A stretch of DNA of 64,000 nucleotides. Origin: Janthinobacterium lividum. GTDB lineage: Bacteria > Pseudomonadota > Gammaproteobacteria > Burkholderiales > Burkholderiaceae_D. The position numbers were made by a program, and so were the translations under genes. The stretch covers positions 3,782,001 to 3,846,000 of the forward strand of contig NZ_CP075583.1 in assembly GCF_023509035.1 (NCBI RefSeq), in the 5' to 3' direction. Below are positions 52,264 through 61,797 of the stretch, piece by piece; within the stretch, counting starts at the first letter, position 1; the number at the start of each line of letters is the position of its first letter. The notes beneath the pieces are model-generated. The model did not search any database. It saw nothing but the letters and a program-made list of their open reading frames with translations, and was not told where the DNA came from.

Positions 52264-52677
52264 TCAGGCAAAGGCGGGTGGTGCGATCGAAGGATGCGTT
52301 GCTGTAATTTGCCGAACCCGCCCGGAGAGAACCAGGCCTTGAGCCGGTACGCAATGTAGTAGTTTTTGCAATGTCGCCACGAGCAAGCGGTCGTTGTCGC
52401 GCTTGATTAACAGCCGCATATAGTACTTCTGCACCGCATGCTTGAGCTGCGACCTTCCCAGCGCCATCCTGGCATTTGCTACTGCCTCAAAAAACCGCAG
52501 ATAGGTCTCGCGTAAGCGCTGCATCGATTGCCCTGCGCGCAAACGTGCCTGCCTGATCTGATCCAGGATGCCACTTTCCTGGCCGATAGCCTCGAGTGCA
52601 CGCAAGTGCTCGAAAGCATTTTTCAATGCCTGGCGCTCAAAGGCGGAGAACAGTTCGGATGGCGGCAATACAGTCAT
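52264..52677 (-). CDS. Unrecognised helical protein, first gene of the RES toxin-antitoxin operon
   Basis: 137 residues, nearly all helical and basic (LKNAFEHLRALEAIGQESGI, LRAGQSMQRLRETYLRFFEA, KHAVQKYYMRLLIKRDNDRL). It has no signal peptide, no membrane segment and no motif I know. CAGGGG lies upstream of ATG 52677, and a promoter (TTGCGA, 17 bases, TATGAT) lies a little further up. RES/Xre pairs normally have only two genes, so this third member may be an accessory, a second regulator or the target adaptor. Confidence 0.7.
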   Translation of the reverse strand: MTVLPPSELFSAFERQALKNAFEHLRALEAIGQESGILDQIRQARLRAGQSMQRLRETYLRFFEAVANARMALGRSQLKHAVQKYYMRLLIKRDNDRLLVATLQKLLHCVPAQGLVLSGRVRQITATHPSIAPPAFA

Positions 52678-52709
52678 GATGACCCCTGTGCGTAAGCGTG
52701 GTAAAGAAC

Positions 52710-52738
52710 ATCATATACAAGATTCTCATGTTTCGCAA
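52710..52738 (-). promoter_or_regulatory. Sigma-70 promoter of the three-gene toxin-antitoxin operon
   Basis: On the minus strand, -35 TTGCGA (52738-52733) and -10 TATGAT (52715-52710) are separated by 17 bases. The stretch is AT-rich compared with the flanks. Confidence 0.55.
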
Positions 52739-52851
52739 CTTTATCATCGGCAAAATTCTTGGCTACCCGGCGACTATCCGCACGGGCTGATCTGTCCTCG
52801 CTTGTGCGTCTCCCGTATAGTGTCGTCCCGACTGTCATCGCAGGATTACCC

Positions 52852-53216
52852 ATGGATTACCAGAGCCGCATTGCCGACTATCTTCGGCAATGGTCATTGC
52901 AAGCCGATGGCGTGCCCGTGCACACGCACGCCGCATGCCTGCTGCCCGTGCTGTAGGGCGGCCAGTCGGCCATGCTGAAGCTGTCGACTGGCGATGATGA
53001 GCGGCGCGCTGGCGCCGTGCTGCGCTGGTGGGATGGTGACGGCGCCGTGCGCGTGCGGCGCTGATCGCCGATGCGGCGCGCCTCGTTCCGGCGCGGCTGC
53101 TGGCATGGGGCGCCGCGTGGGCGGGCCTGTCAGCGGCGTGGCACCTGGAAGACGGTACGTCGCCGGAGACGGCGCTGGCCGTGGCCGCTACTGCGCTGGC
53201 GGCCTTGCGGGCGTGA
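52852..53216 (+). pseudogene. Relic of an aminoglycoside/streptomycin 6-phosphotransferase (APH(6)-like)
   Basis: Three pieces match the family in order. An N-terminal piece from ATG 52852 (DYQSRIADYLRQWSL) ends at an in-frame TAG (52954-52956). It continues in the same frame with SAMLKLSTGDDERRAGAVLR then WWDGDGAVRV. A C-terminal piece in another frame (RLIADAARLVPARLLAWG, WAGLSAAWHLEDG) stops at 53214-53216. The central part, including the catalytic HGD loop and metal-binding site, is missing, so no kinase is made. Normal relatives have about 270-310 residues; under 125 codons remain. This is decay, not a single sequencing error. Confidence 0.8.
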
Positions 53217-53222
53217 CGGGGC

Positions 53223-55106
53223 CTAAGGCAGGCTGTCGGGCAGCCGCAAAATCCGCCGTATCTCCAAAATCGCCTGCGGGCTTTCCTGCACGCTGTGCCA
53301 CGAGGGGATGACTTTCTCCGACAACGCGCCATCGAGGTGGGCGCTGGCGTAGGGCACCACGCCGTCGCTCGATTCAAGCAGGGGCAGGTCCGGCGTGTCG
53401 TTGCCCATGATGGAGTAGTAGCGCACTTTCGGGCTGATGGGCAGGTCCGCCACCAGGCGCACGAACGGGTCCTTGTCGCTGAGGTTATCGATGCTGTTGG
53501 GGATGCGCAGTGGCTCGCTGCTGCCCGTGTCCAGCTGCGCCAGGCTGCCGGCCGCGTCGGACAACTGGTCGAGCATGTTGATGGGCAGTGTGATCAGGTT
53601 GGCGATCCAGCGCGCCACCTTGTGGTTGGCGAACGAGGTGCCTCGGTGCGGCGCGGCGATGAAGATGGCGCGGTTCACCTGCGGCATGGCCGTGAAATTC
53701 AGGTAGGGCGCCAGGCCGGCGCGCACCTTTTCCGCCTTCTTTCCCTTCAAATTGTATTCTTCGGTGATGGCGTCGAGCAGGGTGTTGCTGGCATCGGATA
53801 CCATCAGGCGGGCCAGCACGCCGCCCATGCTGTGGCCGATCAAGACCATGTCGTTCGCGGCGTCGGCCTTGGCCGAAGGGTCGAATTGCGCCAGCGTCGC
53901 GTTCAGCGCCTGGCGGATGGCGACGTTGTTGGCCGCCAGCGGCGCATTGCTCGGGTAGTACACCTGCCAAATCTGGTAGCGGCGGCGCAGCTGTTCGTCG
54001 CCCATTAGTTCATTCGCCACATTGATCCACGCTTCCGGGCTGCTGGCCAGGCCGTGCAGCATGACGATGGTGCGCTTGTTCGGGTCGTAGGGCTGCATCA
54101 GGTGCACCTGCGGGCGCGAAATGCCGTCGGCGCGGCCGAACAGGGTGCGCAGCGCCTGCACGCCAAAGCCGGAACGGGCCAGCCACAAGCCATAGCCGGC
54201 CGTGAAATTGGCGGCAACGGGCAGTTCCTGGCCCGCCATGCGCGTCGATTCGCTGCGTGTCGGGTCGACCAGCATCACCAGCAGCTGCTGCGTGGCGAGC
54301 ACTTCCTGCAGGCTGTTGCCGTCGAAGCGGATCAGCGCCGTGACGACGGGGAAGCGGGTTTCCTGGTAGGGCACATACTCGCCTTTCGACGCCTGGGGCT
54401 TGGGCATGACGGCCACCAGGTCGGCGCCGAAGCCGTCGCGCCGGTACACATTGCGCAGGCCGGAAAACGACAGCGAGGTGGCCGGCAGCAGTTCCTCGGG
54501 CAGGGTGCCGTCGTCGGGCAGGCGCAGGGCCGACAATTCGCTGTCGATCTGCCAGCCGGCGACGCGGATCACATGGCCGTCGGGACGGTATTCGCCGCGG
54601 TGGCGGAACAGATTGCCGACGGCTTTTTGCACGGCGTAGTTATAGTAGTCGCGGATTTGCGTCTGGCGTTCCTCGAAGGCGCGCTGGCCCGGCGTGCGCG
54701 TCGTGTAAAACAGGTAGGCATACGCATAGCGGGCCGATTCGAGCCAGGCGGCCAGCCGTTCGGCGCTCGGATGGCCGCCCTGTTTTTCCTCCGCCAGGGC
54801 GCTTTCGAGCCACAATTCGGACAGTGTGGCCAGGCGCTGCTCGTCGCTGAGCAGCTCGGAGCGGGCCAGGTCGGCGCGGCAACTGCCCGTATTGGCTTCG
54901 CATGCGGCGATGTCGCTGCCGATGATGCGCAGCACTTCGCTGGCAGAGGCACTGAGCTTGCCCGTGGTGAGGATGTCGCCGCGCCGCTGCTGCAGGTAGT
55001 CGGCCGGCGAGATCGCGCTGACGGTGACGGCGGCGCAGCCGCTCAGCAGCGCCGCGGCGCACAGGAGGGCGCCCAGGCGCAGTCGCCGCATCAGCGTGGC
55101 CGGCAT
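53223..55106 (-). CDS. Alpha/beta-hydrolase lipoprotein (lipase/esterase-like)
   Basis: 627 residues. Signal with lipobox (LLCAAALLSGC) marks a lipoprotein. The C-terminal half is an alpha/beta hydrolase: oxyanion region IVMLHGLASSPEAW, nucleophile elbow VLIGHSMGGVLARL, an Asp region and a final His (LDGALSEKVIPSWHSVQ). The N-terminal 300 residues are an uncharacterised extension. It probably hydrolyses an ester or lipid at the envelope. ATG 55106 lies one base after the upstream stop; 55091 is an alternative. Co-transcribed with the DUF481 gene. Confidence 0.88.
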   Translation of the reverse strand: MPATLMRRLRLGALLCAAALLSGCAAVTVSAISPADYLQQRRGDILTTGKLSASASEVLRIIGSDIAACEANTGSCRADLARSELLSDEQRLATLSELWLESALAEEKQGGHPSAERLAAWLESARYAYAYLFYTTRTPGQRAFEERQTQIRDYYNYAVQKAVGNLFRHRGEYRPDGHVIRVAGWQIDSELSALRLPDDGTLPEELLPATSLSFSGLRNVYRRDGFGADLVAVMPKPQASKGEYVPYQETRFPVVTALIRFDGNSLQEVLATQQLLVMLVDPTRSESTRMAGQELPVAANFTAGYGLWLARSGFGVQALRTLFGRADGISRPQVHLMQPYDPNKRTIVMLHGLASSPEAWINVANELMGDEQLRRRYQIWQVYYPSNAPLAANNVAIRQALNATLAQFDPSAKADAANDMVLIGHSMGGVLARLMVSDASNTLLDAITEEYNLKGKKAEKVRAGLAPYLNFTAMPQVNRAIFIAAPHRGTSFANHKVARWIANLITLPINMLDQLSDAAGSLAQLDTGSSEPLRIPNSIDNLSDKDPFVRLVADLPISPKVRYYSIMGNDTPDLPLLESSDGVVPYASAHLDGALSEKVIPSWHSVQESPQAILEIRRILRLPDSLP

Positions 55107-55107
55107 C

Positions 55108-55884
55108 TCAGAACGAGTAGACCAGGGTCAGCGACGTTTGCGTATCCGTGTTCTTCTTGTCGTCGGGTACGCGCGTATCGTTACGGGCGCTGAAGGCGGC
55201 CTTCATCTGCATGGTGCCGTTGATTTTCGTGCTGAGGGCCGTTTCGGCGATCGAGTGGGTGTTCGAGGTGCCCCTTTCCACGCTGATCGTTTGCGTAAAC
55301 ATGGCCGACTGGCTGATCTTCCATTTCATGGCGGCCGCGCCGCGTACCGTCAGGCCGTGTTCCGATTCGCCTGCATCATTGGTGCCGCTGAAATAGCCAG
55401 GACCGACTTCCACGTCGACGCTCTTGTCGTTCGACTGGTACCAACGTGAGCCATGACCGACGGCCAGGGTCGAGTACTTGGTGTAGGCGCCGAACTTGTC
55501 GTTCACGTGCGAGGCCAGCACGAACAGTTTTTCATGGTCGGCCATCAGCTTGTAAGCGGCCTTGGCGGAGGCGGAAAAGCGTTCGGCCGAGCGTTCGCGC
55601 ACTTTCTCGCCGTCGTCGTTGGTCGTTTCGTCTTCCTTGAAGTAGCCGCTGAAGATGTACTGGTTGCTCCAGTCATCGAGTTCCTGGCGTGCGTCGATCT
55701 TGCCGGTGACGGAGGTGCCGACCGTGTTGCCCGAGGTGGTGATGGCGCCCAGTTCAGCGGAAGTGCTCCAGCTGCCGATGGGGATTTCATCGAACAGCAT
55801 GCTTTGCTTGGTGTCTTTGGCGGCGGCGCTGCCGCAGGTGATGGCCATGGCCAGCGCCAGTGCGAGAGAGTGGGTCGATTTCAT
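55108..55884 (-). CDS. DUF481 family outer-membrane protein (YdiY-like)
   Basis: 258 residues. A signal peptide (ALALAMAITCGSAAAK) is followed by a beta-barrel rich in alternating strands (SWSTSAELGAITTSGNTVGT, QYIFSGYFKEDETTND) and a final LTLVYSF ending in Phe, as in outer-membrane proteins. DUF481 proteins are predicted barrels induced by stress or acid; function unknown. One base separates it from the lipase-like gene. Confidence 0.9.
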   Translation of the reverse strand: MKSTHSLALALAMAITCGSAAAKDTKQSMLFDEIPIGSWSTSAELGAITTSGNTVGTSVTGKIDARQELDDWSNQYIFSGYFKEDETTNDDGEKVRERSAERFSASAKAAYKLMADHEKLFVLASHVNDKFGAYTKYSTLAVGHGSRWYQSNDKSVDVEVGPGYFSGTNDAGESEHGLTVRGAAAMKWKISQSAMFTQTISVERGTSNTHSIAETALSTKINGTMQMKAAFSARNDTRVPDDKKNTDTQTSLTLVYSF

Positions 55885-56139
55885 GGCTGTATTTGTCTGT
55901 GGCGCGCGTCAGGCGTGCCTGCTGTTCGTTAATGGCAGTGGTGGATATGCAGGCCGCGGCAAGCCGCGAGGCGCCGATAAAACCTGCGCACATGCGCGCG
56001 CGGGCGCGGAGAAAAATTGTCGAGGCTGTATTGTACCCGACCCTGTCATCGTTCGCCGCACGTGGCGGCGCGTTGCAAGCGGCCCGTGCCTGGCGTATGC
56101 TGCGCGTATCTGCTGCCCTGACTTTTACAAGGAACCTCC

Positions 56140-56826
56140 GTGCGCTGCCTGGTCATCGAAGACGAAGCTGAAACTTCCCGCTATATCTGTGCCGGCCTGC
56201 GTGAGGCGGGCCACGACGTCACCGCCTGCGACAATGGCATCGACGGCATGCGCCTGGCCTGCGGCGAAGACTGGGATGCGCTGGTGCTCGACCGCCTGTT
56301 GCCCGGCGAGATCGATGGCCTGGCCATCGTCGCGCGCCTGCGCGGCATGGGCAGCAACACGCCCGTGCTGGTGCTGTCGGCCCTGTCCAGCGTCGACGAG
56401 CGCGTGCGCGGCCTGCGCAGCGGCGGCGACGATTATCTGTCGAAACCGTTCGCCATCGCCGAACTGCTGGCGCGCATCGAGGCGCTGCTGCGGCGCGCCG
56501 CGCCCGTGCCCGAAGCGACGCAGCTGCAGGTGGCCGACCTGGTGCTCGACATGCGCACCATGCGCGTGACGCGCGCCAACCGGCAAATCGCCCTGCAGCC
56601 GCGCGAGTTCCGCCTGCTGGAATACCTGATGCGCCACCAGGGCCAGTCCGTCACGCGCGCCATGCTGCTCGAAGCCGTATGGGACTACCATTTCGACCCG
56701 CAGACGAACGTCATCGACGTGCAGGTGAGCCGTTTGCGCACCAAGGTGGACAAGGAGTTTTCGCCGCCGCTGATCCACACGGTGCGCGGCGTCGGCTACA
56801 CCCTGGGCGTGATCGATAGTGCGTAA
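56140..56826 (+). CDS. OmpR-family response regulator
   Basis: 228 residues from a GTG start. Receiver with acidic pocket (CLVIEDEAETSRYICAGL), phospho-Asp at residue 51 (LVLDRLLPGEIDG) and Lys in LSKPF; C-terminal winged helix (LQPREFRLLEYLMRHQGQSV, NVIDVQVSRLRTKVD). The order and sequence resemble the copper/envelope-stress type (IrlR/CusR-like), but the stimulus is unknown. Overlaps the kinase gene by 8 bases. Confidence 0.94.
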   Translation: MRCLVIEDEAETSRYICAGLREAGHDVTACDNGIDGMRLACGEDWDALVLDRLLPGEIDGLAIVARLRGMGSNTPVLVLSALSSVDERVRGLRSGGDDYLSKPFAIAELLARIEALLRRAAPVPEATQLQVADLVLDMRTMRVTRANRQIALQPREFRLLEYLMRHQGQSVTRAMLLEAVWDYHFDPQTNVIDVQVSRLRTKVDKEFSPPLIHTVRGVGYTLGVIDSA

Positions 56827-58172
56827 CTGGCACCGCTCGATCGCGGCCCGCCTGGCGCTCGGCTATGGCGTGCTGGTGGTCGTCTCGATCAGCATTGTCT
56901 GCGCCGTGTTCTATTTCGGCACCATCGGCGTGCTGGACCGCAGCGTGGACCGCAAGCTGACCTTGCTCTCGGAGCGCCTTGCCGCGCTGTACGAGCAAGG
57001 CGGCAGCAGCCGCACGACGGCGGAAATCGCCCATTTGCTCACAGACCGCACCGACAGCGACACGGAGATTTTTTTGCTGGTGGACGCCGATGGCAGCCGC
57101 GTGGCCGGCAATCTGTCTTCTTGGCCCGACCTTGGCAGCCCCGTGGACCGCTTGCTGCACCGCGACGTCACGCGCGAAGGACGCAGGGTGCCCGCGCGCA
57201 TGCTGATCCGCGACCTGGCGGGTGGTGCGCGCCTGTTCGTCGGACGCGACATGGAGGAGGGCAAGTCGATCCGCACTCTGGTGCTGCGCTCGCTGGCCTA
57301 TGGCGGCGGGGTGGCCATCCTGCTGGTAGTGGCGGGCGCGTGGCTGTTCCGGCGCCAGCTCGAAGCGCGTATCGGGCAGATCCGCCGCACGGCGGGGGAA
57401 ATCGAGGCGGGAGACCTGAGCCGGCGCATTCCCGTCTCCAGCGAAGATGAATTCGGCTTGCTGAGTCGCGATATCAACCGCATGCTCGACCGCATCGAGC
57501 ATTTGATGGAAGGCGTGCGCCACGTGTCGAACGCCATCGCGCACGACTTGCGCACGCCGCTGGGCCGCATCCGCAACAAGCTCGATGGCGCCTTGCGCCA
57601 GCAGCAGGGCGTGGCCGGCTACGAGAGCGCTGCGCAGGCAGCCATCGACGATATCGACGACCTGACGCGCGTGTTCGACAAGCTGCTGCAGATCGCGGCG
57701 GCCGAATCGGGCATGCGCCCGGAGAATTTCGACGACATCGACCTGCAGCAGATCGGCGCCGACATCGTGGAAATGTACGAAGCGACGGCCGACGAGCAGG
57801 GCGTGCTGCTGGTGCAGATGTATGGCGAGGGCGTGCCGGCGCGCGGCGACCGCAACCTGCTGGGCAGCGCCCTGGCCAGCCTGGTCGACAACGCCATCAA
57901 ATACGCGGGGCGGGGGCGCCACGGTGGAAGTGTTGGCCGGCAGCGATGAACAGGGCAACTGGCTGGCCGTACGCGACAACGGCCCTGGCGTGCCAGCGGA
58001 GGAACTGCCGAAGCTGACGCAGCGTTTTTACCGGCTCGACAAGAGCCGCCATTTGCCCGGCAATGGCCTGGGCCTGTCCATCGTGGCGGCCATCGCCGCT
58101 CTGCATGGCGGTAGCCTGGAGATCGAAGATGCGGCGCCGGGCTTGCGCCTGCGATTGCGGCTGCTGTGCTAG
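56819..58172 (+). CDS. Sensor histidine kinase with HAMP domain, frameshifted in the ATPase domain
   Basis: Two membrane segments (ARLALGYGVLVVVSISIVCA; YGGGVAILLVVAGAWLF) flank a periplasmic sensor of about 130 residues. A HAMP domain follows (about 180-235), then HisKA (SNAIAHDLRTPLGRIRNKL). The HATPase is split: the first frame reads LVDNAIKYAGRG and then drifts to a stop at 57949, while the next frame resumes GATVEVLAGSDEQGNW with DNGPGV and GNGLGLSIVAAI to 58172. Removing one G from the G5 run at 57912-57916 restores one protein of about 450 residues. It partners with the OmpR-type regulator just upstream. Confidence 0.9.
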
Positions 58173-58234
58173 CCGGGCCGCACATTACCAACTTGTAACC
58201 CCCTTCATTTTCGCCTCCCCTATCATCCGCTCTA

Positions 58235-58276
58235 CCCGGAACAGGCGGCTGCATGCGCGCAGCCGCCTGTTCCGGG
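58235..58276. repeat. Perfect 18-bp inverted repeat upstream of the DUF535 gene
   Basis: CCCGGAACAGGCGGCTGC (58235-58252) pairs perfectly with 58259-58276 around the loop ATGCGC. No T-run follows, so it is not a standard terminator. It ends 54 bases before ATG 58331 and would form a very stable hairpin in the leader RNA or block read-through from the kinase gene. Confidence 0.85.
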
Positions 58277-58330
58277 CTGCCCGCGGCCTGCCGCGGCTTG
58301 CCTGTCCCGACCCGTCGCAGAGCCGTTTTC

Positions 58331-59233
58331 ATGCATACTTTTACCGCTACCGGCGACAACGCCGCGCCGCAGCAGGCGCCACTGCGCCAGCAAGGGCACC
58401 GCCTCAAGGCCGCCTTGGGCGCCATCGTCTTTCCCCTGCAGCGCGCGCGCTGGCAAGCGTTCATCGCCGGCACACCGGGCCTGGCGGCGCTGACGCAGGC
58501 CCATCCCAGCCTGCGGTACAAGATTTATCGTCCCTATGCCAACCGCCGGTTTGGCTGCGCGGCGAGGGTTGACCTGCTGTGCGGGCATTACCGCTTCCTG
58601 TGGCAGGCTGGCGCGCGGCCGCTGGTGGAATACGCGGCGCGGCGCGCGCTGGTGCTGGCCACTATCGAGGGTAAGGATGGCGCCAGCTACCGCTTGCAGC
58701 TGACGGCCATCCATGACAGCCACCGCGAAGGGGAACTGTGCCTGCGCCTGACGCGCGACGGCGTTCCGCTATACCTGGCCAGTTTCCTGTTCCGTCCCCA
58801 GCCTGGCGGCACCGTCATCCAGCTGGGCGCCTTGCAGGGCTTGCGCTCGCCCGCCGGTGCGCAGGCGGTGAAAGAGGCCACGCGGGCACTGCACGGCTGC
58901 CGGCCGAAAAACCTGATGGTCGCCGCCTTGCGTGATCTGGGCGACTTTTTCGGCTGCGGCCATCTTGACCTGGTCAGCAACGCCAACCGCATCGCGCTGA
59001 ACTGGCGCCGGCGCCGCCACATCTCCTGCGATTACGACCTGGCGTGGAAGGAGCTGCATGCGGTGGCCACCAACGACGGCAATTTCCGCCTGCCATGCGG
59101 CCCTTGCCGGATGCCGGACCTGGAGCTTGTGCCGTCGAAAAAGCGCGCCGATGCGCGCCGCCGCGGCGCCATGCTGGTGCAGCTGGCGGCCGACATGCGC
59201 TGGCAAGTGGCGGCCCTGCTGCACGCGCAATGA
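58331..59233 (+). CDS. VirK/YbjX family protein (DUF535)
   Basis: About 300 residues. It has the DUF535 pattern: HPSLRYKIYRPYANRRFGCA, LVEYAARRALVLATIEGKDG, IQLGALQGLRS, and the C-terminal CDYDLAWKELHA. Members are linked to virulence or resistance to envelope-active peptides in enterobacteria; the mechanism is not established. ATG 58331 is preferred over the in-frame 58253 start because the latter begins inside the stem-loop. Confidence 0.88.
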   Translation: MHTFTATGDNAAPQQAPLRQQGHRLKAALGAIVFPLQRARWQAFIAGTPGLAALTQAHPSLRYKIYRPYANRRFGCAARVDLLCGHYRFLWQAGARPLVEYAARRALVLATIEGKDGASYRLQLTAIHDSHREGELCLRLTRDGVPLYLASFLFRPQPGGTVIQLGALQGLRSPAGAQAVKEATRALHGCRPKNLMVAALRDLGDFFGCGHLDLVSNANRIALNWRRRRHISCDYDLAWKELHAVATNDGNFRLPCGPCRMPDLELVPSKKRADARRRGAMLVQLAADMRWQVAALLHAQ

Positions 59234-59345
59234 AGGTAGACGGAAGCGTTTCTTGACCTGCGCGGCTTTTTTGCCGGCCAGCCCGGCGCAATCGACGCGA
59301 TCGGCGTATACTTGCTGGCGTTCTTAACCTGAAGCCAGTCACCCC

Positions 59346-60320
59346 ATGCCAGCACAATTCCCCACTTCGCGCATGCGCCGCCTGCGCGCGACCCCGCAAC
59401 TGCGCGAGTTGTTCCGCGAAACCGAAATCAATCCGCGCGACCTGGTCCTGCCGATCTTCGTCGATGAAGGGTCCAGCGATTTCATCGACATCAAGTCCAT
59501 GCCCGGCGTGCGCCGCATTCCCGAAGCGAAGCTGGCGCAGGAAGTCGAGCGGTACGCGCGCGCCGGCCTGCGCTCCGTCATGACCTTCGGCATTTCACAC
59601 CACAAGGATAGCCATGGTACGGACACCCTGAACCCGGACGGCCTGGTGGCGCGCATGTCGCGCATCATCAAGGACGCCGTACCGGAAATGGTCGTCATGT
59701 CCGACACCTGCTTCTGCGAATACACGGACCACGGCCACTGCGGCATCCTGCATGGCGACACGGTCGACAATGACAGCACGGTGCTGAACCTGGGCAAGCA
59801 GGCCGTCATCGCGGCCCAGGCGGGCGCCGACATCATCGCCCCATCGGCCGCCATGGATGGCCAGGTGGCGGCGATCCGCAGCGCGCTCGACGCAGCCGGT
59901 TTCCACGACACGCCCGTGATGGCGTATTCGACCAAGTTCGCCTCCGGCCTGTACGGCCCTTTCCGCGACGCCGCCGGCAGCACCCTCAAGGGCGACCGCA
60001 AAACGTACCAGATGGACCCGATGAACCGCCGCGAAGCGATCCGCGAGTCGCTGATCGACGAAGCCGAAGGCGCCGACGCGCTGATGGTGAAACCGGCCGG
60101 TGCCTACCTGGACATCATCCGCGACCTGCGTGAAGTGACGCGTTTGCCGATCGGCGCCTACCAGGTCAGCGGCGAGTACGCGATGATCAAGTTCGCCGCA
60201 CAGGCGGGCGCCATTGACGAGCGCCGTGTGGTGCAGGAAACCCTGGGCGCCATCAAGCGCGCGGGCGCGGACATGATCTTTACTTACTTCGCGATGGATG
60301 TGCTGAATAATCCGTACTAA
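59346..60320 (+). CDS. hemB: Delta-aminolevulinic acid dehydratase (porphobilinogen synthase)
   Basis: 324 residues. Family start [20 protein letters not shown], a Cys-rich metal site ([13 protein letters not shown]), [16 protein letters not shown] with the first active-site Lys and [13 protein letters not shown] with the second. It joins two 5-aminolevulinate molecules into porphobilinogen for haem synthesis. The three-Cys zinc-type site is present. Confidence 0.97.
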   Translation: MPAQFPTSRMRRLRATPQLRELFRETEINPRDLVLPIFVDEGSSDFIDIKSMPGVRRIPEAKLAQEVERYARAGLRSVMTFGISHHKDSHGTDTLNPDGLVARMSRIIKDAVPEMVVMSDTCFCEYTDHGHCGILHGDTVDNDSTVLNLGKQAVIAAQAGADIIAPSAAMDGQVAAIRSALDAAGFHDTPVMAYSTKFASGLYGPFRDAAGSTLKGDRKTYQMDPMNRREAIRESLIDEAEGADALMVKPAGAYLDIIRDLREVTRLPIGAYQVSGEYAMIKFAAQAGAIDERRVVQETLGAIKRAGADMIFTYFAMDVLNNPY

Positions 60321-60397
60321 GTAAACATGGGGCAGTGCGGCCGCCTTTTCAGCTATCATGGCGCGCTGCCCAATCGGGTCTTATTTGTAGCTTGTTT

Positions 60398-61741
60398 ATG
60401 CCCCTGAAAATCTCCCGCATCCTGCACGCCGGCTATGTCTTCGAATACGAAGGCACGGCCATCGCCTTCGACCCCATCGTCGAAAACCCGTTCAGCCGCA
60501 ATTGCCACGCCTTTCCGTCCGTGCGCTTCGACCTTGACGCCGTACGCCGGCTGCGCTGGGATGCCGTCTTCATCTCGCACTTCCACGACGACCACTGTTC
60601 GCTCGACAGCCTTGATGTGCTCGACCGCGCCACGCCCATCTACCTGTACTGCGTCTTTGACGAACTGTTCACCATGCTGCGTGCGCTGGGTTTTACCGCC
60701 GTCGAGCGGCTGCACGTGGACGCGCCCGTGCGGGTGGGCGCCATCGAGGTGATCCCGCGCCGGGCGCTGGACGACGATGTCGATTCCCTGTTCCAGGTGC
60801 GAGCGGCGGGACTGAACGTGCTCAACGTCGTCGATTCCTGGATCGGCCCGGAGACTTTGGCGCAGCTGGCCGCCTTTGCGCCCTGGGACATGGTGCTGTG
60901 GCCATTTCAGACTATGCGCGAAATCGCCGTCATCGCGCCGTCGCTGGCAGCGCGAGGACCAGTGGATTTGCCAGACGACTGGGTGCCGCAGCTGCGCGCG
61001 CTGGCGCCCCGTTACCTCGTGCCCAGCTCTTGCCAGTTCGTGCAGGAAGACTGGTCCTGGTACAACCACGCGATGTTCCCGATCACTTACCGCCGGTTTG
61101 CCGATGAAATCGGCGCCGCGCTGCCGGACGCGCACATCTTCCGCCTCGACCCATCCACGGCCGTGCTGCTCGACGCGCACGGTTTGCAGACGGCCGCGCC
61201 GCTGCCGTGGGTCATTCCCGTGGGCCCGCAGGACGTGGATTTCGACTACCGCCCCGAGGCGCCGCCGCCCGCCACGGCGGACATCGCCCGGCGTTTCGCG
61301 CCCTTGCATGCCGACGACATGGCGCTGGTGCTCGATTTTTGCCGGAACGGCTTGCTCGAGCGCTACCGCGACATGGAATTGCCCGAGGATAGCTATTTCC
61401 AGGCGCCGCGTTTGTGGCGGCTGTCGCTGTACGGCCAGGATGGCGCCGCCACAGTCCTGCATTACCGTACGCATGGCGATTTGATCGACCTTGTGCCGGA
61501 CACGGGCGAAGCGCCGGGCTGGACCACCGAGGTGCCGTTGGTGAAATGCCATGCGGCGCTGGTGCTGGGCGAATCGCTGACGTCGATGTACATGCGCATC
61601 AACGATGGTCCTTTCGATGCCGAGGCGCGGGCCGAACTGGAGGAGGCCGACATCGTCGACGATCCCTTGATCCGCTGCCTGTTCAACGACGCCATCGGCG
61701 CCTACCAGGCGGCGCAGCTCAAACGCTTGCTGGCCCGCTGA
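60398..61741 (+). CDS. MBL-fold metallohydrolase
   Basis: 447 residues. A metallo-beta-lactamase fold in the first 230 residues with the zinc motif HFHDDHC (HxHxDH). The sequence ILHAGYVFEYEGTAIAFDPI recalls the UlaG/RomA-like branch. The C-terminal 200 residues are a separate uncharacterised region. Substrate unknown. It lies between hemB and msrA with no obvious functional link. Confidence 0.85.
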   Translation: MPLKISRILHAGYVFEYEGTAIAFDPIVENPFSRNCHAFPSVRFDLDAVRRLRWDAVFISHFHDDHCSLDSLDVLDRATPIYLYCVFDELFTMLRALGFTAVERLHVDAPVRVGAIEVIPRRALDDDVDSLFQVRAAGLNVLNVVDSWIGPETLAQLAAFAPWDMVLWPFQTMREIAVIAPSLAARGPVDLPDDWVPQLRALAPRYLVPSSCQFVQEDWSWYNHAMFPITYRRFADEIGAALPDAHIFRLDPSTAVLLDAHGLQTAAPLPWVIPVGPQDVDFDYRPEAPPPATADIARRFAPLHADDMALVLDFCRNGLLERYRDMELPEDSYFQAPRLWRLSLYGQDGAATVLHYRTHGDLIDLVPDTGEAPGWTTEVPLVKCHAALVLGESLTSMYMRINDGPFDAEARAELEEADIVDDPLIRCLFNDAIGAYQAAQLKRLLAR

Positions 61742-61797
61742 AGAAAGTCGCGCGACAGAGTAAGATAGCTGCTTCTGACTAGAACGGGAAAGACACC

